A stretch of 64,000 bases of DNA from Phallusia mammillata (taxonomy: Eukaryota; Chordata; Ascidiacea; Phlebobranchia; Ascidiidae): assembly GCA_003260075.1 (NCBI GenBank), contig QLIY01000476.1, forward strand, positions 35,369 through 99,368. Reading direction: 5' to 3'. Under the pieces are notes generated by a model. It was not told the origin of the DNA. It saw nothing but the letters and a program-made list of their open reading frames with translations, and made no database searches. A program made the position numbers and the translations under genes. Position 1 is the first letter of the stretch. Each line of letters opens with the position of its first letter. Shown one piece after another: positions 1 to 13,000 of this stretch.

Positions 1-2791
1 CAGTTATTGCCCAGAGACCCATACTACAATGACGCTTACCAACAGGAGTATCTGAATGAAATGATTTTACCGGAGAACTTGGAGCTGGAGGTTCAACCAC
101 CACGTTTAAACGCCGGAAGACAAGAAAATGATGGCTACGACCACAGTAAGTTTATGTCTCCGTACATTTACCATTAATGTTCAAGTTTTAAGAAGAAAGT
201 CAAGTTTTAGTTAATTACTGATGGCTTAATGTTTGTAATTTTAAATTAAAATATATTAATAGGGAAAATTCTATACTTTTAAGCACAAGATACTATTACC
301 TTTGCAGAAGGTTACTAATATAGTTACTTCTTATTCACGGGATTCAAACCTGTATTTGGTCAGGCGCGCTGTACCATTCGGCTAAGTTCCTGCCACACTA
401 ATAGTCATTTTGCATTTTTCAGTGGAAGGAAATTTAACTACTCTACCTAACGACGACTTCAGTCTCAAGCGGTCTGCATCGGTTCCAGCGGTTGCACGTC
501 AAGATGTCTTGTCCCAAGCTCATATTGCACAACCGATACATGCAAACGCAGGAACTGATATGAGATCCTGTGAGGTGAGTGCTTATAGGAACTTGCATCA
601 CGATCAGCCTTCAGCAGCACAGTACAACCGTCCACCGCAGACCAACCAGCCAGTTTCTCAGCCGTTTGTTCCTTCTTCACAATATAATGAAAACCAAGAC
701 TTTTACGGAAGATCCGCCAGTCAAGGTATTTTATGGTATACTCTCATTAACTGGAAATCTATTTGATTTTGTCTTGTGTTTTAACTGGAATTCAATAATA
801 TTTTGAAGTGTCTGTATTTTTCACATGTCTTATTTACTGGGTTACAGGCAGCTCTTACACGTTGGCATCTTTGGATAGTACTGCTCCACCGGACTTTAGT
901 AACGACGAAATTGATGAAACGCACCGATCTCCGTCGAAACGAACTCTTCCCCAACCTCCGGAAGATGACGAGTTTCGTTGGCGTTACAACAACAACAAAC
1001 GTTTCAATACGTTAACATCCGGACGAAGCCGCAATAATTATAAGAGAGGTATACGCAAATAGGAGTTAACCGTTTTTTTTTAATCTTGGTGAGTATACAA
1101 AGTATTTGATTTATAACAGATTACAATACGGAGCCAACAGCAAGGGGATCAACAAGACTGCGTCAAACCATGGAGGACTTGGATCAGGAAGAAAAAGAGC
1201 TAGACCTTAGACTCAGAGTAAAACCGTAGACTCAGAGTATGCGTGTTTGTTTTTTTACTAATTCTGCCTTTTTTCGTTTCCAGTATCTGGAACTTGGAAG
1301 ACAAACTCGTTCCACTTCTCAGTCGTCCCTGAGCTCTCACTTGTATCCAGCGAATACGTCTTCCACTCCATTACGATCAGACTATGACCAGTAAGCAATT
1401 TGTTTTTTTGTCTTTTAGCTGTGAATAAGAGGAGCATGAAAACGTTTATGGGTCACCCACTAGATTATAACACAATTTGTTGAAAAAAGAGTCTGGTAGA
1501 TCAGGTTAGATTCGTATAATACATGTGACAATTTTTATGATTGCAAATAGGGTTTGCTATACTCACTTAAGCACTGTCATGTGAGAAAAAAGGTTTTAGT
1601 TTTTCTAACAACATTTTGACAGAGTCGCATCGCGTTCAATTAACGACGACTCGACACCGCTTACTCCGTCATCACGTCAAGCGAGTATCCTCAACATCAG
1701 TGAAGCGAGTCAATCCAAGCCTCAAAACGCGCAACGAAACTACGTCATTGTCGATGACGTCACGCAAATTGTCACATCAGGTCCGCAGCCAACGAATGAA
1801 AATCGAACCCAAAAGCGGAACCCACAAGGCAATTCTCGTGCTGATGGTCACCAACCCCAGCCACAGAACGAAGTGACGAACCGATACCGCGGCGACAATA
1901 ACAGAGTTTACTCCGGCACATCTCAAGGTGACTACTCGTCTAGCCACAGAATTCCCCGCACCAACCAGCGCCACTCAACAAACCAGCAGCTACCCCCGAG
2001 CAGGAGAACAATGGGAAATGGAACCTTCCACGCTCGTTACGCTTTACAAGATAGCGAGGAGTTGGAACGAGCTTTTGCGCTTAGTCAAAACAATTACGTT
2101 CCAAGTAAGATTATTTCAGACAAGGACAAGGGTCACTATAAAGAGAACAAACAAACCGCGCGCACGAAACTATATGACGAGGTGGATTACAGGACTATCG
2201 GGGATGATTATCATTATATGAGCCCCACGAAACAAAATGAGAAGGGTATTATAAATATTTCAAATATTTTTTACATATAATAAATGTGTTTTTGTATTGG
2301 ACGCAGGTCAAAGTAAACAAGAATATATCACGCCACAGCCACGATACACAGAAAACGTGGGACGACAAAACTTGGAAAGTCAAACCCACGAGGTGGCAAT
2401 AGAGAGTCAAATTGATCAGCCACGTGAGGAGGATATGCGCACTGTCGTTTCGGATACGGAAGGTATTATAATACCTAGTATTTGGCGTCGCTGAATGGTC
2501 TCCTAATCCACATGTAGACATAAAATGGTTTCGTACACTCTTGGTACACTGGACCCCGTAAACCAATTTTTAACATTACACTGAATTGTATTCCATAAAC
2601 TCAGAGTTTTTCGATGTAAACCGGTTCGGCGTGATTTTCCCCCCCCCCAGGTGCATACACAACAAATCACACAAAAGAACAGTGGTTTTAAGTGAATGTT
2701 TTCCAAAGCAGTGTAATAATATTGTGCTTGGTTTTTGTTTTCCAGCCTACCACCTTCGCCATGAACTTAACGACTGGTTTGACAAACCACG

Positions 2792-2878
<87 letters not shown>

Positions 2879-2933
2879 TTTTCCAATGATCAAATGCTCG
2901 ATAACTAAATGTTGTCCTTTTTCCGCGCGTTGA
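1..2933 (+). CDS. unrecognised disordered protein, 5'-truncated, 9 exons seen
   Basis: I do not recognise this gene. The window starts inside it. Phase-consistent exons are 1-145, 423-725, 848-1048, 1120-1217, 1284-1390, 1623-2245, 2307-2462 and a last exon from 2746. The product is rich in Gln, Asn, Ser, Arg and Pro and looks largely disordered. A short charged stretch in exons 4-5 (MEDLDQEEKELDLRLR, then YLELGRQ) may form a coiled coil, and exon 6 holds a ubiquitin-interacting-motif-like segment (positions 2050-2088, SEELERAFALSQ). The last exon reads AYHLRHELNDWFDKPR and then enters an 87-base C run, translated as polyproline in one frame. If the run is an assembly placeholder, the polyproline and the stop near 2933 are artefacts. 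No membrane segment or catalytic domain is visible. The exon chain is well supported; the 3' end is not. Confidence 0.68.
329..395 (-). repeat. tRNA-like fragment (SINE head or tRNA pseudogene)
   Basis: Read on the minus strand, this intronic stretch has a good RNA polymerase III A-box (TAGCCGAATGG) and, about 35 bases later, a near-consensus B-box (GGTTTGAATCC, one mismatch). The acceptor stem does not close, so it is not a functional tRNA gene. tRNA-derived SINEs are known in ascidians, and a decayed SINE head is the simplest reading. Confidence 0.4.
2639..2648 (+). repeat. run of exactly ten C
   Basis: Ten consecutive C in an intron of the first gene. It is one of five runs of exactly ten C in this window (also 3047-3056, 39651-39660, 42370-42379 and 42491-42500). 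No duplicated flank is visible at this one. Confidence 0.9.
2792..2878 (+). repeat. 87-base C homopolymer
   Basis: Uninterrupted C from 2792 to 2878, entered directly from the coding exon of the first gene. Long poly-P and poly-G reading frames across it are a by-product. It may be real, or a placeholder for unresolved sequence; see findings. Confidence 0.95.
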
Positions 2934-2987
2934 AACACACGTCGGGTTTATTATCGTTCCATATAATTTCCTATTTGACAATGTACG

Positions 2988-3114
2988 TGCGTTTCGATGT
3001 GTATTTATTGCTCGGTTTCATGTATAATAGTTTTTCAATGGGCCATCCCCCCCCCCTGCGTTTCGATGTGTATTTATTGCTCGGTTTCATGTATAATAGT
3101 TTTTGAATGGGCCA
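2988..3114 (+). repeat. 58-bp direct duplication around a ten-C run
   Basis: The 58 bases at 2988-3045 recur at 3057-3114 with one mismatch, separated only by T plus ten C (3047-3056). This is what two overlapping but unmerged contig ends would give. A genuine local duplication is the alternative. Confidence 0.9.
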
Positions 3115-3753
3115 CGTTCACGGTATGTGTACCTTACGTGTGATTTAAACAGATGAGAAGTGTTTGTTTTCTGGGTGGGTGCGCTTTGTATTCACGATCA
3201 ACGGTACATCTCATCGTTTGGTACAAATTTGGTTCAGAAATAAAAAAGGACATACAACACAAAGCAATCCACAATTGCACATTCATATTTACACAACACA
3301 TAAAGTAGGGATAACAAACTCAAAAAATAGAGTTGCATTGAAAGACATGAAACTGTTGGTCGTTATTGATCCGTAGAAATGAAAAAGACAGCTGTGATAT
3401 TCACACAGGATGCATGTTAAAGTATCGAATCCCCCCCTAAAAAAGGTTAAACATGCAAAAAAAGAAATGAACTTGCCTGGAATATTAAAACTATACGTTT
3501 CTCACTAATACAGGTAAACAATCGAATCGTTAAGGTTGGCAAGAGAAAAAAGTTTAAACAAAAAACGTCTTTACGATGCAAGAAAAGGTTTGGAAAACCG
3601 TTACGTCACTAAAACGTTGACGGTAAAATGGGGAATGCTGCGTCGTATAACGTTATAACTTGGGCATGCGTTTGTGGCAGTCGGCGGCCGTCAATCAAAC
3701 GGCAATAAACTCAGTGTGAGACCGTGACAGTGGAATGTCAACCACGCGCGATA

Positions 3754-3782
3754 TTTCGCTTATCGCCAGTTGTTACCAAACG

Positions 3783-3825
<43 letters not shown>

Positions 3826-3855
3826 TTTCGCTTATCGCCAGTTGTTACCAAACGC
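3754..3855 (+). repeat. 30-bp direct duplication around a 43-C run
   Basis: The 30 bases at 3754-3783 are repeated without mismatch at 3826-3855, and the space between is only C (3783-3825). Same architecture as 2988-3114. It lies between the first gene and the 3' end of netrin-4. Confidence 0.92.
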
Positions 3856-4014
3856 ATGTTGTGTTTTACTTCATGTCGGATCACAAGCCGAGCGGGCAAA
3901 TTCGCACCGAAGCGACGAAGCCAAATTGGGCATCGTTAACATAGTTTAGTCCCCTTGTACAACAGCAGCGGAGGTCGTGCCTTGTATATGTACGTGAAAG
4001 TGTTGAATTGGACC

Positions 4015-7000
4015 TTAACGCCGGAGCTCTATCTTGTTGTTGAGCTGATCACATTTTCGGAAAAGGCGCTTGACATTGCGAAGCATATGCTTGCCGCTTG
4101 TGTACCACTCCTTCACAACGCTTTCCACGTTAACCATGAGTCTTCCGGTCATTGGGTCTTCATGTCCAATCACCAGGTATTCGTTGTCTGCATAACAGAG
4201 GCAATTTTTACACCAAGCTGTCTCACAACTTTGGAAATTACACTGATAAATGCTTTAAACTGGACTTAAAAGAAGCGTGCTAAAAGTGATCAAAGTTTGC
4301 TTTTTTAATCGTGTTCCAAAAACGTTGGACTTCGACAAGTTAAAGAAGCAAAAACTAATCTAAAATTTTAATTGTAACCCGTAAAAATCTGACAATCCAA
4401 GCAATTATAGTTTGACATCACTTGCGACTGGGCAAACAATATTGTTATTGACCAGAAGAATTCAAAGGCCGACGTAGAATTTCCCGGTGACAAATGTCTC
4501 GTATTGACATAACCCCACTTAAAATCATCGGAATTTTCAACGCATGAAAGATGAGTAGACATGTTGACGGCGTTGTTTTCTGGATGAGCGACAGATCTAT
4601 TTGTCGCATGAGCGAACGCTCAAAGAGTAATTGCCCGTTTTGAAATCAAAACAAGTTACCTCATATTGATCACGAGAAAGGCATATGACAGCTGTGCCTC
4701 GGTGAATAACATGTTTACCCACAAAAATATCAGGAGATTGGTTAATGGTCTTTGACACCATGAGTTATTTTTAAAGTAATTGGTTTGAAAGACTTCTTCC
4801 AAAATGGCAGAGATTTGTGACTGAACAATCGATTAAAGTTCGCTGGCCTGGGTCGTTTTGCGTACTTCCTCTTTATGGGTTATATTTGCAGGCAAATCTT
4901 GTTTTTAATGGCGGGGTTTTACTTGAAATTACGCATTACCAACCGAAACCAAACTAAAAACAATTGACCGTGTTGGATACACAAACTTTTTGAACTTACT
5001 GGGTTTAAGAACTGGACAAGTGCAACCCATGATGGTCCACGACTCCGGATACAAGGTAGCTTTTCCCCGTCGAATTTCGACGCTGTTCCGCTTGATCACT
5101 CTTCGCACAGCCACGGAAAGGAAAGTATACGTCATCATGTCATGTGCCCCCTTGATGCGAACCCTTACGGCTGAACAAGAAAAGGTGTTGGAATAAGAAC
5201 CGACATTTTGTTTTTTCTAGGGTCGAAGTTTGTTCTTCTTTTACGATAGCAAACTCCTGAATTTTATCATGGAATCACAGATATAAATCCTGGCAAATTG
5301 GTTCTGGGAATCGTTCCCTGTTCTATCGTCATTATTGCATCGAATTCCACCCTTCATTATAATTATCACAAGTTTGGGAAATGTTTATTTCCAGGTTAAA
5401 ATCAGTTGACAATGTTAAAAAGAACAAATTAATCTCGCTAAAAAGCATCTTCAGTGTCTTATTCAAATAGAATCTGGGAATCACAGATAGCACAGAATTT
5501 TTAAACTTTGGTTAGTCTGAAAAATACACTATTATGGCTACAGTACTTGGCAATTTATAAAAATTAATATAGTTTATCCAACTTTTTTTTGAAATGGTAA
5601 AGTTTTGTACAACAAAGCTATTTCCTCTCTATCCACATGACCTGGCGTGGTCTGAGAGCATAATATTTGCCTTCGCTAGTCGATAAACTATTAGAAATTC
5701 CCCGAACCGAGGGTGATGTTTACAGACCCAGCGTACGTTAGCCGCTGTGACGTAGGCGCTTGTCAAAATCCGCAGTAATCCCGTTTTCGAAAACGAAATG
5801 AAGCAAACCTAAAAGACGCGCAGATTGACCGTCAGGCTTTTGCTGCCTTACAAGTGCTGAAGACAGATCAACGCTAAAACCCTTAACCCGTCGCGCGACC
5901 ATGAAATCACAGTGTTCGGGGCCGCAAATTACGGCTCGGCTTACCGTAATCGTATTTTCGCCTGCAAAAGCTTGCGGTGTCGTCGATTTCTCGCTGCTTG
6001 CAATCGCACGCATCTGCAAAGTAAAGGTTGGTGTTGGGTTCACATTGAAAACTGTTATCTCCTTGTGGTAAACGTGTTTGTGGTTCTTGCAGCACGACTT
6101 ATCAACCACAAAAATCTTGATAAATAGCTTATGATCAGAATAGAAGGCCTTAGTGTTCAACCTCATGTTTTCTGTACAGCAGAGATCCCAAAACATGGTG
6201 ATGAACAGATTGGTGGTTGAGCATAAAGGATTTTTTTCACACTTGCCAAACCTTTTACATCTCGATTTTAATGAAACATAACATGCATATCACCCAGCGA
6301 TATACATATCGTTTCACACCCAGCGACGCAGTTTGTGTTCGACGCAAAGCTATGTTGTCAAAGCGAAGCAAATTCGCTCCATATCAGGCCAAATTAAATT
6401 TTTCATTCGTCACGTGATACATCCTTAAGTCACAAATCGCTTCGTCAAAGCCAACGTCTTACTCACTGCTGCTGATGACACACAAGTTCTTTATAGCGGC
6501 AGCCAAGCGGCCACGATCCAATATTTGTAAATCTATCAGCACTATCCACAAACGAGCTTCAGCGGTTGGCGTAAACCCACACGTATAAGTCCACCGGATT
6601 ACGTCATTTTGTGTGGGCGAACTGCTTGGTTTTGTTACATGTTGTGGGGAGATTTATGGAAGAGTGCCATTTCGCACCCGTGACTTGCAGTTGTGTGGTT
6701 AGTGGTTACGACCGAAACTTTCCGCTGTGAGCAAGTGTCGCCCAGAGAAACAAAGTATGTACATATTAAGCCTGTATCGATATGTATGCAGTCGTATCGA
6801 CGTGAGAATATCGTTTTCATGTATAAATCTCGTACCCAATGGACAATTCCTCCAAAACATTATGCTTCATCACAAAAAACTGGTTACAATAGCCTTTATA
6901 AGGACATGTGTAGCAAATTAGATGGCATATAATTTATTCTAAGAATCGTTGGAACTTATTTAAATGTACTTTGTCAAATTGGAATCGCTTTCTTTGGAAA

Positions 7001-10000
7001 TTGTTTTAGTCGTGCAAAAAGCAATATCCGTGCTTATTACTTAAAAAAAACACTTCTGTCTTACTTGGATTTTTCCAGTTGTAGGCCGACGAGTGAGCAC
7101 GCGCCTCATTTTCGTCCTCGTATCGCCGCACCACCACGCTGTCCCGATAACTCGAAGCCATCCTGTCTTCGTCAGGGTAATTTGGCTTCACACTCCATTC
7201 CCTGAACGATCATCATCCATAATAACATGAATTCGAGGTAATGCATTGAAATGAAACTAAGTCGAGAAAAGTACCTGTCTTGTTCGTCCAAGTAAGGATA
7301 ATTGTAAATCGGATATATGATTTCGTCTGTTACAAACCTAAGTTCGCAAGCTCCAGATATCTGTACAGTAAATAAATACAACGCCTGATGTGAAGTAGTA
7401 GAATAACGTTAATAGCTCTACGTATGTCACATGATAATTTAGAGATGACAGACACGGTCACGCCAGTGAAAGTCTTGTAAAGAAATCACAACACAGGGCA
7501 GGTTGGGCGAAAACCTTAATCCGAACCGGCACAGTTAGCCGTGGGAGTGTCGGGTCATACACGATTTAACCACAATGACAGCAAATATACGTCATGTCTA
7601 TGGAACGAGGAATACAAATCTCTGTATATACGTACAGAGTCGCAGTGTTCACACAGACACTCCGTGCACCCGGAAGAGCTGAATCCCCAGTGACCAGCGA
7701 GACAACTTCCACATCTCCTGCCTCCAACACCGGGCTTGCACTGACACTTGCCAGTGTAGTAGTCGCACGGCAGGCGACCCGTGACACTGTCAGCTTCGCC
7801 TTGGGTGCCAACAGGATCGCACAAACATTCTGAATAATTGAAACGGGAGTCAAGTTTACTCCTGCATATTTCATGGTGATTTTATGGACCTAACGCGTAT
7901 TGTGTTCGACACTATACACATAGCTTGTGGATAATTCAATTAGGTGGTTTTTCAACATTCTTTGGGACCACTGACAAATGACAAACTATTTTGTGTTTAG
8001 GAAGTTTAAAGGGTGAGATTGTTTTTGGAAACAAATAAGTTCAAAATAAGGATATAACATGAGACGAGATTTTTACTCGGCAAAAACAATTGATTTGCGA
8101 CTCTTTTAACAGTCTCTCACGGTGGCTTACAATATGTAAGAAATCAAAGTTATGCATAATTGTGCGCAGTTCGCAGTGATTTAAAGTGGAGAAAATACGA
8201 TGTCCATCCAATATAATAAATGCATCTGGTAATTACCAACCCTGACAAACGTCTTGATCCGAGAGGACCGAGTCCATTCTGCGGAAAAATCCAGCTTTGC
8301 ATCCGTCGCAGTTTCTTCCCTCCGTGTTGTGCTGACATCCTTGGCAAACTCCTCCACTCACGTTCCCGCTCGCCGACCACAACTCGTGATCAAACGTGCA
8401 ATTGTTGGCATGACCATGGCAACTGCATCCTGCAGTGGGAACGAATTTTATAAATCAGTCTATTTTAATCGTTGTTTTTTTTCGTTTTTTTTTCTAAAGT
8501 GAATAATGGTCATTCATTAAGGCTATGTAGAAGATTAGGAAAGTGTGTAAAGAAGCAAATACTTAGTGCTCAGGGTGCGAGAAAGCGATGTAGAGTTGGA
8601 GAACCTACTTTTGCATGGGTTTGCAGCACCCGTGTCTCCATTTCCAGGTCTCCACGGAGCGTCGTTGTAAAGCGGTAGGCACTCGTCACAATGATCTCCC
8701 ACAGTGTTGTGCTCACAAATGCACTTTCCATGCACCTGTAGTCACACACGCGTTTAGATAGAGACCACAAGCGGTAATCACTGTCATTATAATCATACAA
8801 CGTAAAATATGTTGCATTTGTGGTCGATACCAGATGGTGTTTCTGCTTTAGGGCAAGCCCGTACTTTGTTTTTGAGTGAAGCTGGATAACAGTAAAGGCC
8901 ATTAGGCAAGTGTTACGCGGTATTAGCGGTTTAGAATGAGACAAGGATCATCTGTGCCTGTATGCATTCTTATGACGCTCTACCTTTATGTTTTTTTGAC
9001 TTGCGCGAGCTCATATTACCAGGTGTCAATCAACCGAAACCTGAAACAGTGTAATCCCCGATTAGGCGCGGAAACCAATTGCACCAAACCAGTTTGGGCT
9101 TCACTTTAAAGTTCGCTTGCGACAAAACACCCTTACTACTATTGTACTGAAAGTGTTTGAACTTAACAGTATTGGACCCTCCAACAGGCAGCATGGCCAT
9201 CGACGAACAATGATTGGAAAATTTTTCCAGTAACGAAATCAGTCGACAAATATCGTGGAATATATATTCCACCTAATGGCTTTTTTAGTTCCTTATTCAA
9301 ATAGAATCGTATTGAAATGACTTGCCCTAATCCAAGATTTGGGACCTTTGTCAGCACAGAATCCCGCCCACGAACTATTATCCATCCGTAAGTGTCGGTA
9401 CTTGATGAAATTTCCCGTCATTTGTGCACCCGTGTGTCGTGTCATCGACATTGAAATAAAATCGTCGCTTGGCTTAGCACAAATCCCATTGAGTCGCGCG
9501 AACAAATAAACAATTGACATTGGCGCATGCGCACTTGCCGTCAGTCAAACAACGGACATTGACAGATTTCCAAATATAATAATGACGTCATATGAAGAAT
9601 GACGTTTGGCGACTGCATCAATAGATTATCGCACATCTCTGTCGATTGGGAGATATGGATAAAAGCGTTAATGGACTTTTCAACACAAAATGACTTCCAT
9701 TGTATTACGAAGCGACAAATAACGGCTATGGTTTAGGCGGGCGTCAAGGAAGATTTCACTATAATTTCTTGAAAGTTTTCAAAACATAACACGAACATAA
9801 TTAAAGGGGAATATTAATAAACAGCACGACCTATCGACGGGTCTATATTGCGATAAAGATAGAAATCCATTACGTAAGTGATACGATATTTGATGGCTTT
9901 ATCTATATTTATGCCTCAGCCATCTCTGAGTTTAATTTCGCGTTTCGAAAAGTAGATACTGGCAACAATACACGATGCAGTTTGTTTTATTTATGAGTTA

Positions 10001-13000
10001 AAATATCCGTTTGCCGAAATTCTACGTTTTTATGAAGGTTTACATTTCTTTAATCACACATTTTATTATCTGACTTTTTTTTTTATCAAGGTTACCATCA
10101 GGCTATGTTCGTTACAAAGCCAACTGAGTGTTAAACGGAATACTTTGTGTTATGTATAATTTAGGCTTGGCGAGTAAAATCGTTTCTACCTTTGTTTCTA
10201 AATTAGGTTAAACTGCAAGCAACAGTTTATCTTTTCAGCGAAAAGGGCATAGTTTAAATGGAAACCCTGTAAATTAACACAGGTGGGTCTTTGTGTGTTT
10301 AAACATGAATATATATGTTTCCATAATTGAATCTTACCACATCTTGTTCGTTATCGACGGGATCGCTTCCATCGTCGTGCAAAGGCACACACGTGTCGGC
10401 GTGTCCATTGCAAAAACAAGTCCCTCGTACGATCAGGTCGTAGATTGCGAAGGGTGCCAAATTCTTAGGAGTTATATCCAGGTCCACTTGGTCCCTCCTT
10501 GACGAATACTCGGTCGTGCGACTGGCGTTCACACAATGTGGGCATGTTTGCGGTAACCACATCCTGATCCGCAGGTTGGTGATTTTTAGAAGATGCCGCG
10601 CCTCTGCACTGTAGGGGTCGTCGATGGGGGATAGAGGATTAAGGACGCGATAGGTGACCTGGGCAAAAGAAATGAAGTTTTCAGAGGCCCATTCGATGAT
10701 CGATGTCTGACAGATTTGCAAAATTGCCAAACGGCCAGTGCCCAGATAACATCGCAAAGGGACAAAGATCCTACAGCGATCCCGTTAAAGTGTTGTGGGC
10801 TAACGCTGCTGATGTAGAAGATGCGAGAAAGATTAGAATGTTGTTGTTTTTGATGCGGATGTCAACGAGTGTTGACGATGTTTTGCCCTTGAAGCAAGCA
10901 AGTATGGGCCAATATGTGGCTCGATGTTGCGATTTGCCCTTTTTTGGTGTATTGGATTTATTAAGCCAAACCAGCGATTCCCGATTTTTTTAATCTTTTT
11001 CACAACGGTTCCCACATATTTTTGCATTTTTGCAATTTGAACTATGAATTTTCTATCGCCCTAGTAGAAAGTTCCACGCTTTTAAGTAACGTCTTAACTC
11101 GAATTGTAGCATTAATAGATTAGGAAAAAGGCTTTTCGGTGCCCCCTGAAAACCAGGACTGCTTCAACGAAAACTTGGACCCAATGGACTGCAGAACTTG
11201 GACCCAATGGACCACGTGAAGTATCTACTGATATAAACCCAAATATTTTAGCAGCCAAATTGGTGAATAGTAACTGTCATTGTGGTTTCCAGAGACATTG
11301 TGTTTGTTAGATCATTTCGCATAGTTTCGTTTACATATACACCGCAGCTTACACTAGAAACGACATGCTAAAACAATTGAGATCCCTGTTATATCCAATC
11401 TTCCCGGATTAATTCCACACACAGCAGTCACGATCTCCATTTGATACAACGTATAGTATACTCCCCTAAACAATTACGTAATGCAGCGCAACACAACATG
11501 TGTAGTTCGCTGTTCCAGGATCGTGCGAAATCGTCCGATTTATTCGGCACTCCTTCACCAAGCAATGTAACAGCGACCGGCTGAGGTTCGTAATGCTAAA
11601 TGACGCCAAGCGCAAGGGAGAGTCGGCAGCCATTACATTACAACGGGGTCGATTCGGGCGACGGAAAAATGACATTCGCTTTCGGGACAAAGAGGACCTT
11701 TGTGTCGGATCGACTGCGGGCGGACAAGCCGCCCCGAAATGCCGCGATTTTGGGTGAAAACAATGCCAAAGATGGAAGTTTAAGCACGCGTCGATCGCCA
11801 ATTGGAATGTGAGAGCGGGTAATGTTGGTTCAAGCTGTGACGCGCAAGTTTTGATGCGATTGTTTTCTTACCGCAGCTATTTCGCAAACCGAGTTTGTAG
11901 CAACAAATTGCAAAACCGTGCTGTTCCGTTATGGGGAATTGGGGATGAATACAATTTAACGACGGATGTTTTGCCGCATCCTAACCACATGAACTTAAAA
12001 AAACTAGACAAAGACCCAAACCGAATGCCCGCTCTTGAAAACTCCTGCAGAGTGTAGGCTACATTAGCAGTGAGAGTTGATGTACGCACACAGATTACGC
12101 AGCAATTACAATACACTATAGTGTATCTATAGATAAAAAAATGTCAGAAGGTTAAATTAATTTTACAAAGTACACCATGCTTATTTTAAAGCCACGAAGC
12201 ATATTTGTAATATCATTTGGGTTTTGTATTAATTAAAACTTTCCAAGGTGTGTTGCTACATTGCTATGGTCGTACAATACGTTCAAACAATAAAAAATAC
12301 AGGTAAAAAAGCACTTTATCGTCAAATAGGAGATCAAGCGTTGTGTTTTGAAAATGAACGTTTTGGTGTAATTGTGTGTGTATATCAGTCAAGGTGTTGA
12401 CGGTTCACGTGTAGCGGTATTTGCGTTAATCTGCTGTCTCAACTACGCAACGCTCGATAAGGTGATAAGGTGTTTTCACAACCACGGCTTAGCGCTTAAG
12501 TGCTGATCATGTAAACATTGCCGAATTTGGTTAGCAACAAATCCAAGCTCCTGAGAAAAACGTTTGCAGTTTTGTTAGTAACTGGTTACTTCGTTTCAAA
12601 ATTAATTATTTAAAACATTTTTATGAATCTATATTTTTCTAATTTACTTATTGACGAATGGAAATATCAGCGACCTGAGGTGCTAGAAAAACGCATTTAT
12701 AGCCCGTCTTGCTGGCCTAACCGTATAGGCAGAAATAAAAAAGTTTATTTTCTATTGATTTTTAGGACATTCGCCCTGGTAGGCCGCACAAAGTTCAACC
12801 AGCTACTTCGTTCGAATGCCAAAAGTGACAACCTATTGTTTGTTTATTGCGGCAATGAGGCACTCGACATTCCGCGAAAGAAACTGGCGCGCTCCACCTA
12901 CCTCGCCCTTCGTGCAGGGCAATGGATCGGAATAACGGGACGTGCACAAAGCTTCGTCCACATCCACATCGTCCAACATGCCGAACACTTCCAAACAGTT

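Larger units (their letters stand above)
2934..4014. other. intergenic, no gene seen
   Basis: Apart from the two C-run duplications and short AT-rich stretches, I see no coding exon between the first gene and the convergent netrin-4 stop codon. Confidence 0.5.

Noticed and set aside
2688..2981. Long poly-Gly and poly-Pro reading frames on both strands
   Set aside because: They come only from the 87-base C run, and every frame across it stays open.
3955..4269. 104-codon plus-strand frame
   Set aside because: It is antisense to the last netrin-4 exon (4015-4187), whose translation matches the netrin C-terminal module.
5738..6196. 152-codon minus-strand frame
   Set aside because: The real exon here is 5945-6013 in another frame ([15 protein letters not shown]), with proper splice sites and phase; the long frame is a shadow.
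11466..11812. CpG-rich intronic block with open frames on both strands
   Set aside because: Inside a netrin-4 intron, no recognisable domain, frames compete on both strands. It could be regulatory, but nothing specific supports that.
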